Shown here piece after piece: positions 57,060 to 63,117 of a DNA stretch of 64,000 nucleotides. Each line of letters starts with the position of its first letter. Within the stretch, counting starts at the first letter, position 1. The notes beneath the pieces were generated by a model. The model searched no databases and was not told where the DNA came from. It worked only from the letters and a program-made list of their open reading frames with translations. Location of the stretch: positions 20,252-84,251 of the IMG/VR virus record IMGVR_UViG_3300037258_001185. One strand, written 5' to 3'. Source of the stretch: a virus. The position numbers were made by a program, and so were the translations under genes.

Positions 57060-57400
57060 AGCGGCTCGCTGGGGCGGCGGCAGCAATAGCGCTGTCGCTC
57101 GCCCTCGGCGGCTGCGCCGCGCCGGCCCTTCTCGCAGGGGTCAGCGCGGCCGCCTCCATAGCCTCGGCGGCGCACCAGTTTGCGCTGGTCGGCGGCGACA
57201 TCGTAGCCGCGACGGCGCTCGCCTGCCAGGAACTGCCGGCCGCCACGGCGGCCGAGCAGCAGCGAGCCGCCGCGCCCGGCACCGCCGCAGCGCCATGGTA
57301 CGCGGCGCTGTGCGGCAATCTGCGCCCCGACAACCCCAACCTCAACACCGGCAGTCCCGCATGGGTCGCGGCCGGCCTTGCCCGCATGGAGAAGCCGTGA
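57056..57400 (+). CDS. Second lipoprotein (GTG start)
   Basis: 114 aa; GTG 57056 overlaps the previous stop. RLAGAAAAIALSLALGGC is a signal with lipobox LGGC. The mature part is Ala-rich and helical (LLAGVSAAASIASAAHQFAL). Two tandem, overlapping lipoproteins after the endolysin suggest a paired function; in classical spanins only one partner is a lipoprotein. Confidence 0.6.
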   Translation: MKRLAGAAAAIALSLALGGCAAPALLAGVSAAASIASAAHQFALVGGDIVAATALACQELPAATAAEQQRAAAPGTAAAPWYAALCGNLRPDNPNLNTGSPAWVAAGLARMEKP

Positions 57401-57443
57401 CGGGTGGTTCGGACCCACTTCAGCGCAAAAATCGGAGAAGCGA

Positions 57444-58649
57444 ATGACCAGCACTCTCACGATCGCCGCCGGCCAGATCTTTGACCTGACGACGCTGACG
57501 GTCGACCCGACGGGCACCGTGAACAGCGACGGCTCGATCTCGTATGACGTGCTCAACAACAGCGGCACGCTGATGATCCTGGCGGGCGACGCCGACCGCT
57601 TCGGGACCATCGTCGGCAACGGGGTCATCAGCATGCACCCCGGTGGCCTTCTGGAGGCGAAAGGGCCCGTCGACACGCGGCACGCCCTCAACTTCGTCGT
57701 GGCCGGCGCGGAGCTCCTCGTCGACCGCCCGGACCTCAACCCGTACATCGTCGAGCAGATCGCGGGCTACAGGATGGGATCGACGGTCCTGCTGGGCTCC
57801 CCAGGCACGCCGACCGGCCACGCCCTCGCGATCAGCGGCGTGCTGCCGTCCGGCAGTTGGATGACAAGCCCCACCGGGACCTACGTCCTGTGGATGCACC
57901 CGAACGGCAACCTCGTCGCCTACCGCAACCCGGTGTTCGGCGGGTCCTTCGCCACAGCGGCCTGGTCGACAGGCACGAGCGGGCACGCGGGCGCCTACGC
58001 CAAGCTCGCGTCCAATGGCGCGCTCTGCGTCTACGACGCGTCCAACAACCTGCTGTGGGCCGCTGGCGCAGGCCTCGGCGGCACGACGGCCGGGATCGAG
58101 GATACGGGCAACGTCGTCCTCTACGACTCGACCGGGCTGCCCGTGTGGTGTGCCAGCGACGCCAAGTTCACCTGGAGCTACGCCGGCCAGACCGGCGACG
58201 CGACCGGCGTCATCCTCGGCCAGGCGTACGTCACTGACCCGGTGACAGTGCCGGCGGGGGCCTGCGTCGTGCGCAACGGCGGGACCAACATGCAGGGAAC
58301 GCTGCTGGCGGCGTCGATGGGCTACGCCCTCGTGATGGCCACGGGGGGCGCCGCGCAGCTCTACTACACCGGCTCGGCCTCCCTGCTCCCGGAGGTCGGC
58401 CAGGCAACGCCGCCCACCTGGAACCTGCTCTGGTCGACGGGGTCGGTCTGCACCCACGGCAAGCCCCACATGGACATGTGCGCCAACGGCACCCTGACCG
58501 TCTACGACGGGGATGGCTCCGTGAAGTGGTCGGTCGGCTCCGGCCTTGGCGCCACCAAGTTCGTCCTGACCGACAGCGGCGCCATGCAGTTGCAAAAGGC
58601 GGACGAAACGGTCGTCTGGGATAGCGGCACCGCCGGCCGCACGAGCTGA
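57444..58649 (+). CDS. Bulb-type lectin domain protein
   Basis: 401 aa from ATG 57444 (GGAGAAG upstream). Two tandem mannose-binding bulb-lectin-like domains: first about residues 150-240 (YVLWMHPNGNLVAYRNPVFG, LASNGALCVYDASNNLLWAA, GNVVLYDSTGLPVWCAS), second about 290-395 (GTLLAASMGYALVMATGGAA, MDMCANGTLTVYDGDGSVKW, AMQLQKADETVVWDSG). It probably binds glycans, as a virion-attached accessory or a secreted factor. The N-terminal 110 residues are beta-helical in look. Confidence 0.75.
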   Translation: MTSTLTIAAGQIFDLTTLTVDPTGTVNSDGSISYDVLNNSGTLMILAGDADRFGTIVGNGVISMHPGGLLEAKGPVDTRHALNFVVAGAELLVDRPDLNPYIVEQIAGYRMGSTVLLGSPGTPTGHALAISGVLPSGSWMTSPTGTYVLWMHPNGNLVAYRNPVFGGSFATAAWSTGTSGHAGAYAKLASNGALCVYDASNNLLWAAGAGLGGTTAGIEDTGNVVLYDSTGLPVWCASDAKFTWSYAGQTGDATGVILGQAYVTDPVTVPAGACVVRNGGTNMQGTLLAASMGYALVMATGGAAQLYYTGSASLLPEVGQATPPTWNLLWSTGSVCTHGKPHMDMCANGTLTVYDGDGSVKWSVGSGLGATKFVLTDSGAMQLQKADETVVWDSGTAGRTS

Positions 58650-58707
58650 TCCCACCATATCGCCCCGCTTCCCCGATCCGATCACCCTCACCTGAAGGAG
58701 CTTCGAC

Positions 58708-58914
58708 ATGAACTACATCATCCAGATCAACGCCGAGGCCGCGACGCTCGTGGCCCAGGCCGACGCCACCGCGACCGCCGTGAGCCTGATGGTCGACAGC
58801 AACCAGCAGGCGCATTGGGCGCCGTACAACACCTCCGGGATGTCGGCGCTCGCAACCAGCGACCATAGCTTCGGGCAACTCCTGGTCTGGGCGCTCAACA
58901 ACAAGTGGTCGTAG
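58708..58914 (+). CDS. Small hypothetical protein
   Basis: 68 aa with GAAGGAG upstream. IIQINAEAATLVAQADATAT, then AVSLMVDSNQQAHWAPYNTS, suggest a small beta-alpha protein. No family is recognised. Confidence 0.55.
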   Translation: MNYIIQINAEAATLVAQADATATAVSLMVDSNQQAHWAPYNTSGMSALATSDHSFGQLLVWALNNKWS

Positions 58915-58963
58915 GCGGCGTCACCGTCGCGCGGCTCGCGTCACACAAAAACAGGAGAAGCCC

Positions 58964-59635
58964 ATGACAGACATATCGATCGTCAACCGTTCGACTGTCG
59001 TGACGGACGCCGGTATTGCGACGCTGCTGCCGGCGCTACAGACCCAGATCAGCCGTGATTTCGCGCCGTTCTGGGGGACCGGCACCACCCTTCATTTCGT
59101 CGGAAGCGGCCAGCCTGACCCGGGGCATTGGCGATGCCTCGTGCTGGATCACAGCGACCAAGCCGGCGACCTCGGGTATCACATCGACAACAACGGCGTT
59201 CCCGAGGCTCGGATCTTCGCCGCCGAAGACATGAAAGACGGCAGCCTGCTCAGCGTCACGGTCAGCCACGAGCTGCTCGAGATGCTCGCGGACCCGACGG
59301 CCAATCGCGTCTTCCAGATCGGCACCACGACCTATATCGTCGAGGTCGCCGATCCGGTGGAGGCCGATGATGACGGCTACGACATCGACGGCGTGCGCGT
59401 GTCGAATTTCGCGACGCCGCGATATTTCGGGATGACGAACCCGGGCAATGACCCGCGGTTCGATTTCCGCTGGCTGCTGACGGCCGGCATCCCGACGCTG
59501 CGACCGGGCGGCTACGTCATGTTCGATTCCGGCGGCGTGTGGCACAGCACGATGGCGCGGCACGCCGACGGGTCGCTCGGCTGTCGCGCCTTGCGGTCGG
59601 GGCGCTCACACTATCGAGCGTCGCTGCCGCACTAA
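58964..59635 (+). CDS. Zincin-like hypothetical protein
   Basis: 223 aa with GGAGAA upstream. SVTVSHELLEMLADPTANRV (residues about 96-115) contains a HExxE-type variant of the metallopeptidase motif with the SHELLE...DP context recurrent in phage and secreted bacterial proteins. RYFGMTNPGNDPRFDFRWLL and GGYVMFDSGGVWHSTMA complete the fold. It may bind metal; protease activity is not shown. It ends before a strong terminator. Confidence 0.65.
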   Translation: MTDISIVNRSTVVTDAGIATLLPALQTQISRDFAPFWGTGTTLHFVGSGQPDPGHWRCLVLDHSDQAGDLGYHIDNNGVPEARIFAAEDMKDGSLLSVTVSHELLEMLADPTANRVFQIGTTTYIVEVADPVEADDDGYDIDGVRVSNFATPRYFGMTNPGNDPRFDFRWLLTAGIPTLRPGGYVMFDSGGVWHSTMARHADGSLGCRALRSGRSHYRASLPH

Positions 59636-59657
59636 CCGATCAATCCCCCAAGCGAAC

Positions 59658-59688
59658 CGCCCGGCCCTCCGGGGTCGGGCGTTTTTTT
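59658..59688 (+). terminator. Rho-independent terminator of the structural/lysis block
   Basis: A stem CGCCCGGCCC with GGGTCGGGCG around a 4-nt loop (59658-59681), followed by seven T. It closes the rightward late transcript. Confidence 0.9.
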
Positions 59689-59957
59689 GATACCTGGGGC
59701 ATCACAGCGGAATACAAGTTGGGGTGATTTCGTTTGTGAAACTGCGCCGAATATGCCAGAAGTTCACCGATGTTCACGAAAGACCCCATAGCCCGCATCG
59801 CCCCGCGGGCGGTCGCGACACAGACGCCCGCCAGCCCCGAACACGGGCGGCAAGGCGGCTCATATCGCGCGACCTTTTGGAATTCGTGCGATCCGCGCCA
59901 GCGGGCCGAGGACGGGGGAACGGTGATCTGATCCGTTCCAATGATCGCAAGATCGCA
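59689..59957. other. Intergenic region between late genes and tRNA array
   Basis: No protein-coding gene is supported here; open frames read as shadow sequence. GAAAGACC-rich and GC-rich stretches precede the second terminator. No clear promoter for the tRNA array could be assigned. Confidence 0.5.
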
Positions 59958-59989
59958 AACCCGCCCGGTCCAGCCGAGGCGGGTTTTTT
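59958..59989 (+). terminator. Second rho-independent terminator upstream of the tRNA array
   Basis: AACCCGCC (59958-59965) and GGCGGGTT (59978-59985) around a 12-nt loop, followed by T. The tRNA array begins about 100 nt downstream. Confidence 0.85.
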
Positions 59990-60092
59990 GATGGGCGCGC
60001 AAGGCGCCACGACACGGCAGGTTCGGTGGAAGCCCCGAGCCCGAGACCGGAGAGATGCCGGCTGCAGCGACATTCGTTTGTCAATTTCACAT

Positions 60093-60169
60093 GGGCCTGT
60101 AGCTCAATCGGGAGAGCACCTGCTTTGCACGCAGGAGGTCGGGGGTTCGATTCCGCCCCAGGTCCACCA
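60093..60169 (+). tRNA. tRNA-Ala(TGC)
   Basis: Cloverleaf with acceptor GGGCCTG/CAGGTCC, anticodon stem CCTGC/GCAGG and loop TTTGCAC; T-loop TTCGATT; CCA encoded. First gene of the array. Confidence 0.92.
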
Positions 60170-60200
60170 ACCATTTCGGTGACGTCACCGAAATGATCAT

Positions 60201-60275
60201 GCGGCAGTAGCTCAGAGGTAGAGCGTCACGTTGCCAACGTGGATGTCGGCGGTTCGATTCCGCTTTGCCGCTCCA
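60201..60275 (+). tRNA. tRNA-Gly(GCC)
   Basis: Acceptor GCGGCAG/TTGCCGC, anticodon loop TTGCCAA, T-loop TTCGATT, CCA encoded. Confidence 0.9.
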
Positions 60276-60281
60276 GTTTGA

Positions 60282-60356
60282 TGCCGTGTAGCTCAGTGGG
60301 AGAGCAGCGCCCTCATAAGGCGCTGGCCGGCGGTTCGATCCCGCCCACGGCTACCA
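60282..60356 (+). tRNA. tRNA-Met(CAT), 1-72 mismatch
   Basis: Anticodon loop CTCATAA with stem GCGCC/GGCGC. The acceptor TGCCGTG/CACGGCT leaves positions 1 and 72 unpaired (T-T), as in initiators, but the GGG/CCC anticodon-stem pairs of a bacterial initiator are absent. Initiator, elongator or lysidine-Ile2 identity is open. CCA encoded. Confidence 0.8.
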
Positions 60357-60362
60357 GTTTGA

Positions 60363-60436
60363 TGCGGGCAGGCCAAGCGGCCCTTCCGGTCTCATAAGCC
60401 GGAACCGTCCAGGGGCAGTACCTGGGCCCGCAACCA
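60363..60436 (+). tRNA. tRNA(CAT), second copy, with T-loop GGCAGTA
   Basis: Acceptor TGCGGGC/GCCCGCA fully paired; D-stem GGCC/GGCC; anticodon loop CTCATAA; CCA encoded. The T-loop reads GGCAGTA instead of TTCRANN. Met or Ile2 cannot be decided. Confidence 0.7.
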
Positions 60437-60510
60437 ATCGTGGCGTCGGCTTAGTGGCGCGAGCCTATGTCGAAGCCGCACGGCCCGGCGGCGAAATTCA
60501 CCGGGCACCA
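60437..60510 (+). other. CCA-ended sequence, no cloverleaf closed
   Basis: The stretch contains a D-arm-like GGCTTAGTGGCGCGAGCC and ends in GGGCACCA, but no acceptor stem or anticodon arm pairs properly. A degraded tRNA or non-standard RNA is possible. Confidence 0.25.
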
Positions 60511-60514
60511 ATTC

Positions 60515-60590
60515 GCCGGTCTAGCAAAGGTGGTCCTCGCGCGTCGTTGAAAGCGACGACATCTCCGTTCGATCCGGAGGGCCGGCACCA
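60515..60590 (+). tRNA. tRNA-Phe(GAA)
   Basis: Acceptor GCCGGTC/GGCCGGC, anticodon stem CGTCG/CGACG, loop TTGAAAG, T-loop TTCGATC, CCA encoded. The D-arm is weakly paired. Confidence 0.85.
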
Positions 60591-60593
60591 ATC

Positions 60594-60668
60594 GCGGGCG
60601 TAGCTCAGTGGTAGAGCCGGAGTTTTCCAAACTTCGGGTCGTCGGTTCGATTCCGACCGTCCGCTCCA
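60594..60668 (+). tRNA. tRNA-Gly(TCC)
   Basis: Acceptor GCGGGCG/CGTCCGC, anticodon loop TTTCCAA, T-loop TTCGATT, CCA encoded. Confidence 0.9.
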
Positions 60669-60676
60669 GTTCTTAT

Positions 60677-60753
60677 TCCCATCGGTCCCTGCTGGTAGGG
60701 GAGCGAGCCTGTTAAGCTCGTCGGTCGTGGTTCGAGTCCACGGATGGGAGCCA
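60677..60753 (+). tRNA. tRNA-Asn(GTT)
   Basis: Acceptor TCCCATC/GATGGGA, anticodon stem CGAGC/GCTCG, loop CTGTTAA, T-loop TTCGAGT, discriminator G, CCA encoded. Confidence 0.92.
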
Positions 60754-60756
60754 TTT

Positions 60757-60829
60757 GCGGGCGAGCAGCGGCCTGCCGGCGGGACTCCAAACCCCGGCTG
60801 AGGGAGTTCGACACTCTCCGCCCGTGCCA
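60757..60829 (+). tRNA. tRNA-Trp(CCA)
   Basis: Acceptor GCGGGCG/CGCCCGT, anticodon loop CTCCAAA with one A-C mismatch in the stem, T-loop TTCGACA, discriminator G, CCA encoded. Confidence 0.85.
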
Positions 60830-60833
60830 GTAC

Positions 60834-60908
60834 GCGTCGCATCCCAAACGGTGAGGGCCCGGCCTGCAAAACCGGAGATACGCGGTTCAATTCCGCGGCG
60901 ACGCTCCA
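60834..60908 (+). tRNA. tRNA-Cys(GCA)
   Basis: Acceptor GCGTCGC/GCGACGC, anticodon loop CTGCAAA, T-loop TTCAATT, discriminator T, CCA encoded. Confidence 0.88.
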
Positions 60909-60910
60909 GT

Positions 60911-61022
60911 TCGCGCAGCGGCGTGGAGAACACGCATCATCGCATCGGGTGCCTGGGTCGGATGCACCGGCCTCTACGGAGACGGGCGGAAACAGGAAGC
61001 CGGCTTTGGCCGGCCTGCGCGA
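60911..61022 (+). other. Structured spacer between tRNA-Cys and tRNA-His
   Basis: An outer perfect 8-bp stem TCGCGCAG (60911-60918) with CTGCGCGA (61015-61022) encloses GCGTG/CACGC, GGTGC/GCACC and GCCGGC/GCCGGC hairpins. Too long and lacking an anticodon arm for a tRNA; an unknown small RNA or processing element is possible. Confidence 0.35.
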
Positions 61023-61030
61023 TACTCTAT

Positions 61031-61107
61031 GGTGACGTGAGGGAGCAGGCGAACCCGGCCGGCTGTGAACCGGCCTTCGAGCGGATCGATACCGCTACGT
61101 CACCCCA
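61031..61107 (+). tRNA. tRNA-His(GTG)
   Basis: Acceptor GTGACGT/ACGTCAC with encoded extra G at -1 (61031) facing C73, the His identity pair. Anticodon stem GCCGG/CCGGC, loop CTGTGAA, CCA encoded. Confidence 0.88.
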
Positions 61108-61108
61108 T

Positions 61109-61184
61109 GCCGGCGTAGCTCAGCGGTAGAGCAATCGCCTTGTAAGCGATCGGTCGCGGGTTCGATCCCTCGCCGCCGGCTCCA
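61109..61184 (+). tRNA. tRNA-Thr(TGT)
   Basis: Acceptor GCCGGCG/CGCCGGC, anticodon stem ATCGC/GCGAT, loop CTTGTAA, T-loop TTCGATC, CCA encoded. Confidence 0.92.
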
Positions 61185-61191
61185 GTTTTTT

Positions 61192-61267
61192 GGCGCGTTC
61201 GAGGACAGCTTCCTCCGCCCGGCTCTGACCCGGGTAGCACACCGGGCAGCATGGTGGCGCGCTTCCA
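61192..61267 (+). tRNA. tRNA-Gln(CTG) with T-loop GGCAGCA
   Basis: Acceptor GGCGCGT/GCGCGCT, anticodon stem CCCGG/CCGGG with loop CTCTGAC, T-stem CACCG/TGGTG, CCA encoded. The T-loop is GGCAGCA, not TTCRANN. Confidence 0.7.
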
Positions 61268-61270
61268 TTC

Positions 61271-61342
61271 GGCCCGTGGCCCAGGTGGGTAACGCGGCCC
61301 TTGAAGCCGCACGGCTTGGTTCGACACCGAGGCGGGCTCCCA
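61271..61342 (+). tRNA. tRNA-Gln(TTG), C33
   Basis: Acceptor GGCCCGT/GCGGGCT, anticodon stem GCGGC/GCCGC with loop CCTTGAA (C33 instead of T33), T-loop TTCGACA, CCA encoded. Identity is inferred from the loop frame. Confidence 0.7.
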
Positions 61343-61345
61343 TCT

Positions 61346-61421
61346 CGCCCGTTCGTCTAGCAGTTCTGGACACCCGCCCCTCAAGCGGGAGGTAAGGGGG
61401 CAGCACCCTTACGGGCGGCCA
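61346..61421 (+). tRNA. tRNA-Glu(CTC), C33, T-loop GGCAGCA
   Basis: Acceptor CGCCCGT/ACGGGCG, Glu-like D-arm (GTCTAGCAGTTCTGGAC), anticodon stem CCCGC/GCGGG with loop CCCTCAA (C33), T-stem AAGGG/CCCTT with loop GGCAGCA, CCA encoded. Confidence 0.7.
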
Positions 61422-61425
61422 ATCC

Positions 61426-61512
61426 GAGAGCGTGGCCTTGTAGGGAATCCTGGCACACCTTGCGCGTTCAGACCGCGTGGCTTTGCGAGTTCGAGTCTCG
61501 CCGCTCTCACCA
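61426..61512 (+). tRNA. tRNA-Leu(CAG)
   Basis: Acceptor GAGAGCG/CGCTCTC, anticodon loop TTCAGAC on stem GCGCG/CGCGT, T-loop TTCGAGT, CCA encoded. The D-region is longer than usual. Confidence 0.8.
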
Positions 61513-61516
61513 ATTC

Positions 61517-61605
61517 GGATGGTCAACCGGCCGCCCGGCCGGCCCCGGTTGGAAACCGGGCGGCACCCGCAAGGGCGTGCGGATCGAGACCGCGGCCATC
61601 CTCCA
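61517..61605 (+). tRNA. tRNA-Ser(GGA)
   Basis: Acceptor GGATGGT/GCCATCC, anticodon stem CCCGG/CCGGG, loop TTGGAAA, long variable arm (CACCCGCAAGGGCGTG), CCA encoded. Confidence 0.85.
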
Positions 61606-61610
61606 CAAAT

Positions 61611-61700
61611 GGGTGGTCAACCGGACAAGCGCGCCGGCTCGGCTTCGAAGCCCGGAGGCGCCCGCAAGGGCGTGGGGAGCATGCCCTCGGCCACCCGCCA
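61611..61700 (+). tRNA. tRNA-Ser(CGA)
   Basis: Acceptor GGGTGGT/GCCACCC, anticodon loop TTCGAAG, long variable arm (CGCCCGCAAGGGCG), discriminator G, CCA encoded. One mismatch closes the anticodon stem. Confidence 0.85.
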
Positions 61701-61706
61701 GACAAC

Positions 61707-61794
61707 GGAGAGCGAAGTGGACAAGCGCGCCACGGCCGGCCTGAACCCGGCGCGAGCCGCAAGGCTTGGAAGGCAGGATCTCCGCTCTCCGCCA
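61707..61794 (+). tRNA. tRNA-Ser(TGA), C33
   Basis: Acceptor GGAGAGC/GCTCTCC, anticodon stem GCCGG/CCGGC with loop CCTGAAC (C33), long variable arm (GAGCCGCAAGGCTT), discriminator G, CCA encoded. Confidence 0.8.
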
Positions 61795-61861
61795 GCTCGA
61801 GCATTGCGACGGCTCGGCCACCAGGTCGTGCCGAGCGGCAAGCGCTATTCGCGCAAGGGAA

Positions 61862-61952
61862 GGGTGGCACAAGCGGAAGGCGTACCGCGGCGGGTTGCTA
61901 ACCCGATCGTGCCTTTTGCAGGCATTCGGTTCAAATCCGAGGCCGCCCGCCA
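61862..61952 (+). tRNA. tRNA-Ser(GCT)
   Basis: Acceptor GGGTGGC/GCCGCCC, anticodon loop TTGCTAA, long variable arm (TGCCTTTTGCAGGCA), T-loop TTCAAAT, CCA encoded. Confidence 0.87.
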
Positions 61953-61953
61953 C

Positions 61954-62028
61954 GCTGGCGTAGCTCAGTGGCAGAGCACCTCATTGGTAATGAGGTGGCC
62001 GTCGGTTCGATCCCGACCGTCAGCACCA
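61954..62028 (+). tRNA. tRNA-Thr(GGT)
   Basis: Acceptor GCTGGCG/CGTCAGC, anticodon stem CCTCA/TGAGG, loop TTGGTAA, T-loop TTCGATC, CCA encoded. Highly similar to the last gene of the array, tRNA-Thr(CGT). Confidence 0.92.
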
Positions 62029-62033
62029 GTTTC

Positions 62034-62121
62034 GGGGAAGTGTCACCGGCGGGACGCCGGACGCGGGCTGTAAACCCGTCGCCCTTCGGGGCGCGCTGTT
62101 CGACTCAGCCTTTCCCCACCA
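62034..62121 (+). tRNA. tRNA-Tyr(GTA)
   Basis: Acceptor GGGGAAG/TTTCCCC, anticodon loop CTGTAAA, long variable arm (CGCCCTTCGGGGCG), T-loop TTCGACT, CCA encoded; a bacterial class II Tyr tRNA. Confidence 0.9.
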
Positions 62122-62122
62122 C

Positions 62123-62198
62123 GCTCCTGTAGCTCAATGGCAGAGCAGGCGGTCGATAACCGCCCGACGATGAGGTTCGATTCCTCCCGGGAGTACCA
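62123..62198 (+). tRNA. tRNA-Ile(GAT), C33
   Basis: Acceptor GCTCCTG/CGGGAGT, anticodon stem GGCGG/CCGCC with loop TCGATAA (C33), T-loop TTCGATT, CCA encoded. Confidence 0.82.
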
Positions 62199-62202
62199 GT
62201 TT

Positions 62203-62277
62203 GGGGGCGTAACTCAGCGGCAGAGTAGCGGCCTCTTAAGCCGTCACGCGTGGGTTCGAGTCCCACCGCCCCCACCA
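62203..62277 (+). tRNA. tRNA-Lys(CTT)
   Basis: Acceptor GGGGGCG/CGCCCCC, anticodon stem GCGGC/GCCGT, loop CTCTTAA, T-loop TTCGAGT, CCA encoded. Confidence 0.9.
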
Positions 62278-62338
62278 GTTCGCGCGCTCGACGGGGCGCG
62301 CGCCGCGGCATAGGTCCAATGGCGGCCGCGGCACCTTT

Positions 62339-62413
62339 GCGCACGTCGCACTCTGGGAGTGCCGCCGGCTGTCTACCGGCCGCAGGCGGGTTCGATTCCC
62401 GTCGTGCGCGCCA
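62339..62413 (+). tRNA. tRNA-Asp(GTC)
   Basis: Acceptor GCGCACG/CGTGCGC, anticodon stem GCCGG/CCGGC, loop CTGTCTA, T-loop TTCGATT, discriminator G, CCA encoded. Confidence 0.88.
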
Positions 62414-62417
62414 TTCG

Positions 62418-62492
62418 GCCGGCGTGGCGACAGGAGCGCCACCGAGAATCCTAGTCTCGGCTCTCCCGGTTCGAGTCCGGGCGTCGGCTCCA
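62418..62492 (+). tRNA. tRNA-Arg(CCT)
   Basis: Acceptor GCCGGCG/CGTCGGC, anticodon stem CGAGA/TCTCG, loop ATCCTAG, T-loop TTCGAGT, CCA encoded. Confidence 0.87.
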
Positions 62493-62493
62493 G

Positions 62494-62568
62494 CGGAGCG
62501 TAGCGCAGCGGTAGCGCGCCTGCTTTGGGAGCAGGACGTCGTCGGTTCGATCCCGACCGCTCCGACCA
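62494..62568 (+). tRNA. tRNA-Pro(TGG)
   Basis: Acceptor CGGAGCG/CGCTCCG, anticodon stem CCTGC/GCAGG, loop TTTGGGA, T-loop TTCGATC, CCA encoded. Confidence 0.92.
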
Positions 62569-62575
62569 GATTTAA

Positions 62576-62643
62576 CGGAGGGTAGCCCAGCGGCTAAGGC
62601 GCCTCGTTCGGGGCGAGGAGATCGAATCCCTTCCTTCCGCCCA
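62576..62643 (+). tRNA. tRNA-Pro(CGG), short
   Basis: Acceptor CGGAGGG/CCTTCCG, anticodon stem CCTCG/CGAGG, loop TTCGGGG, CCA encoded. The whole gene is about 68 nt; the variable region and T-arm are short and badly paired, so function is uncertain. Confidence 0.65.
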
Positions 62644-62649
62644 TTTTGT

Positions 62650-62722
62650 GCCCGGCTCGCCAAGCGGCAAAGGCATCGCGTTTACACCGCGACATTCGGG
62701 GGTTCGAGTCCCTCGCCGGGTA
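62650..62722 (+). tRNA. tRNA-Val(TAC), CCA not encoded
   Basis: Acceptor GCCCGGC/GCCGGGT, D-stem GCC/GGC, anticodon stem TCGCG/CGCGA, loop TTTACAC, T-loop TTCGAGT. It is followed by CGG rather than CCA; the next tRNA starts two bases after its end. Confidence 0.8.
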
Positions 62723-62723
62723 C

Positions 62724-62798
62724 GGGCGCGTAGCTCAGTGGCAGAGCGCCTGCTCGACATGCAGGAGGCGGCCGGTTCGATTCCAGCCGCGCCCACCA
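62724..62798 (+). tRNA. tRNA-Val(GAC), C33
   Basis: Acceptor GGGCGCG/CGCGCCC, anticodon stem CCTGC/GCAGG with loop TCGACAT (C33), T-loop TTCGATT, CCA encoded. Confidence 0.82.
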
Positions 62799-62801
62799 TT
62801 T

Positions 62802-62877
62802 CGCCCGGTCGTCTACAGGATAGGATTTCTGGCCTTTCAAGCCGGGGACACGGGTTCGAATCCCGTTCGGGCGCCCA
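62802..62877 (+). tRNA. tRNA-Glu(TTC)
   Basis: Acceptor CGCCCGG/TCGGGCG, Glu-like D-arm (GTCTACAGGATAGGAT), anticodon stem CTGGC/GCCGG, loop CTTTCAA, T-loop TTCGAAT, CCA encoded. Confidence 0.88.
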
Positions 62878-62883
62878 AACACT

Positions 62884-62957
62884 GCCCTCGCCGGCGGAAA
62901 CCGGCGGCAGGCCTACGAAGCCAGCTCGCGGGGGTTCGACTCCTCCCGGGGGCGCCA
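62884..62957 (+). tRNA. tRNA-Arg(ACG)
   Basis: Acceptor GCCCTCG/CGGGGGC, anticodon loop CTACGAA on a stem with one mismatch, T-loop TTCGACT, CCA encoded. Confidence 0.82.
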
Positions 62958-62963
62958 ATCACC

Positions 62964-63036
62964 GGCCTCTGCGCTGGGACGCGGGCGGGCCTTCTAAGCC
63001 TGCCGCCGCTCGGTTCGATCCCGAGAGAGGTCGCCA
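62964..63036 (+). tRNA. tRNA-Arg(TCT)
   Basis: Acceptor GGCCTCT/AGAGGTC, anticodon stem CGGGC/GCCTG, loop CTTCTAA, T-loop TTCGATC, CCA encoded. Confidence 0.85.
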
Positions 63037-63040
63037 TCAT

Positions 63041-63113
63041 GCGCTCGCCGGCGGATCCGGCGCCGCGGCTCCGAACCGCGGACGCGAAGGTTCGACTCCT
63101 TTCGGGCGCGCCA
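63041..63113 (+). tRNA. tRNA-Arg(CCG)
   Basis: Acceptor GCGCTCG/CGGGCGC, anticodon stem CGCGG/CCGCG, loop CTCCGAA, T-loop TTCGACT, CCA encoded. Confidence 0.87.
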
Positions 63114-63117
63114 ACAC

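Noticed and set aside
57420-58709. Reverse open frame over the bulb-lectin gene
   Set aside because: The forward strand has lectin motifs and a ribosome site; the reverse translation has neither.
59724-60182. Forward open frame running into the first tRNA
   Set aside because: It overlaps a terminator and tRNA-Ala and has no protein-like patterning.
60437-60510. A further tRNA between tRNA(CAT) and tRNA-Phe
   Set aside because: Ends in CCA and has a D-arm-like stretch, but neither acceptor nor anticodon stem pairs, so it is kept only as a low-confidence element.
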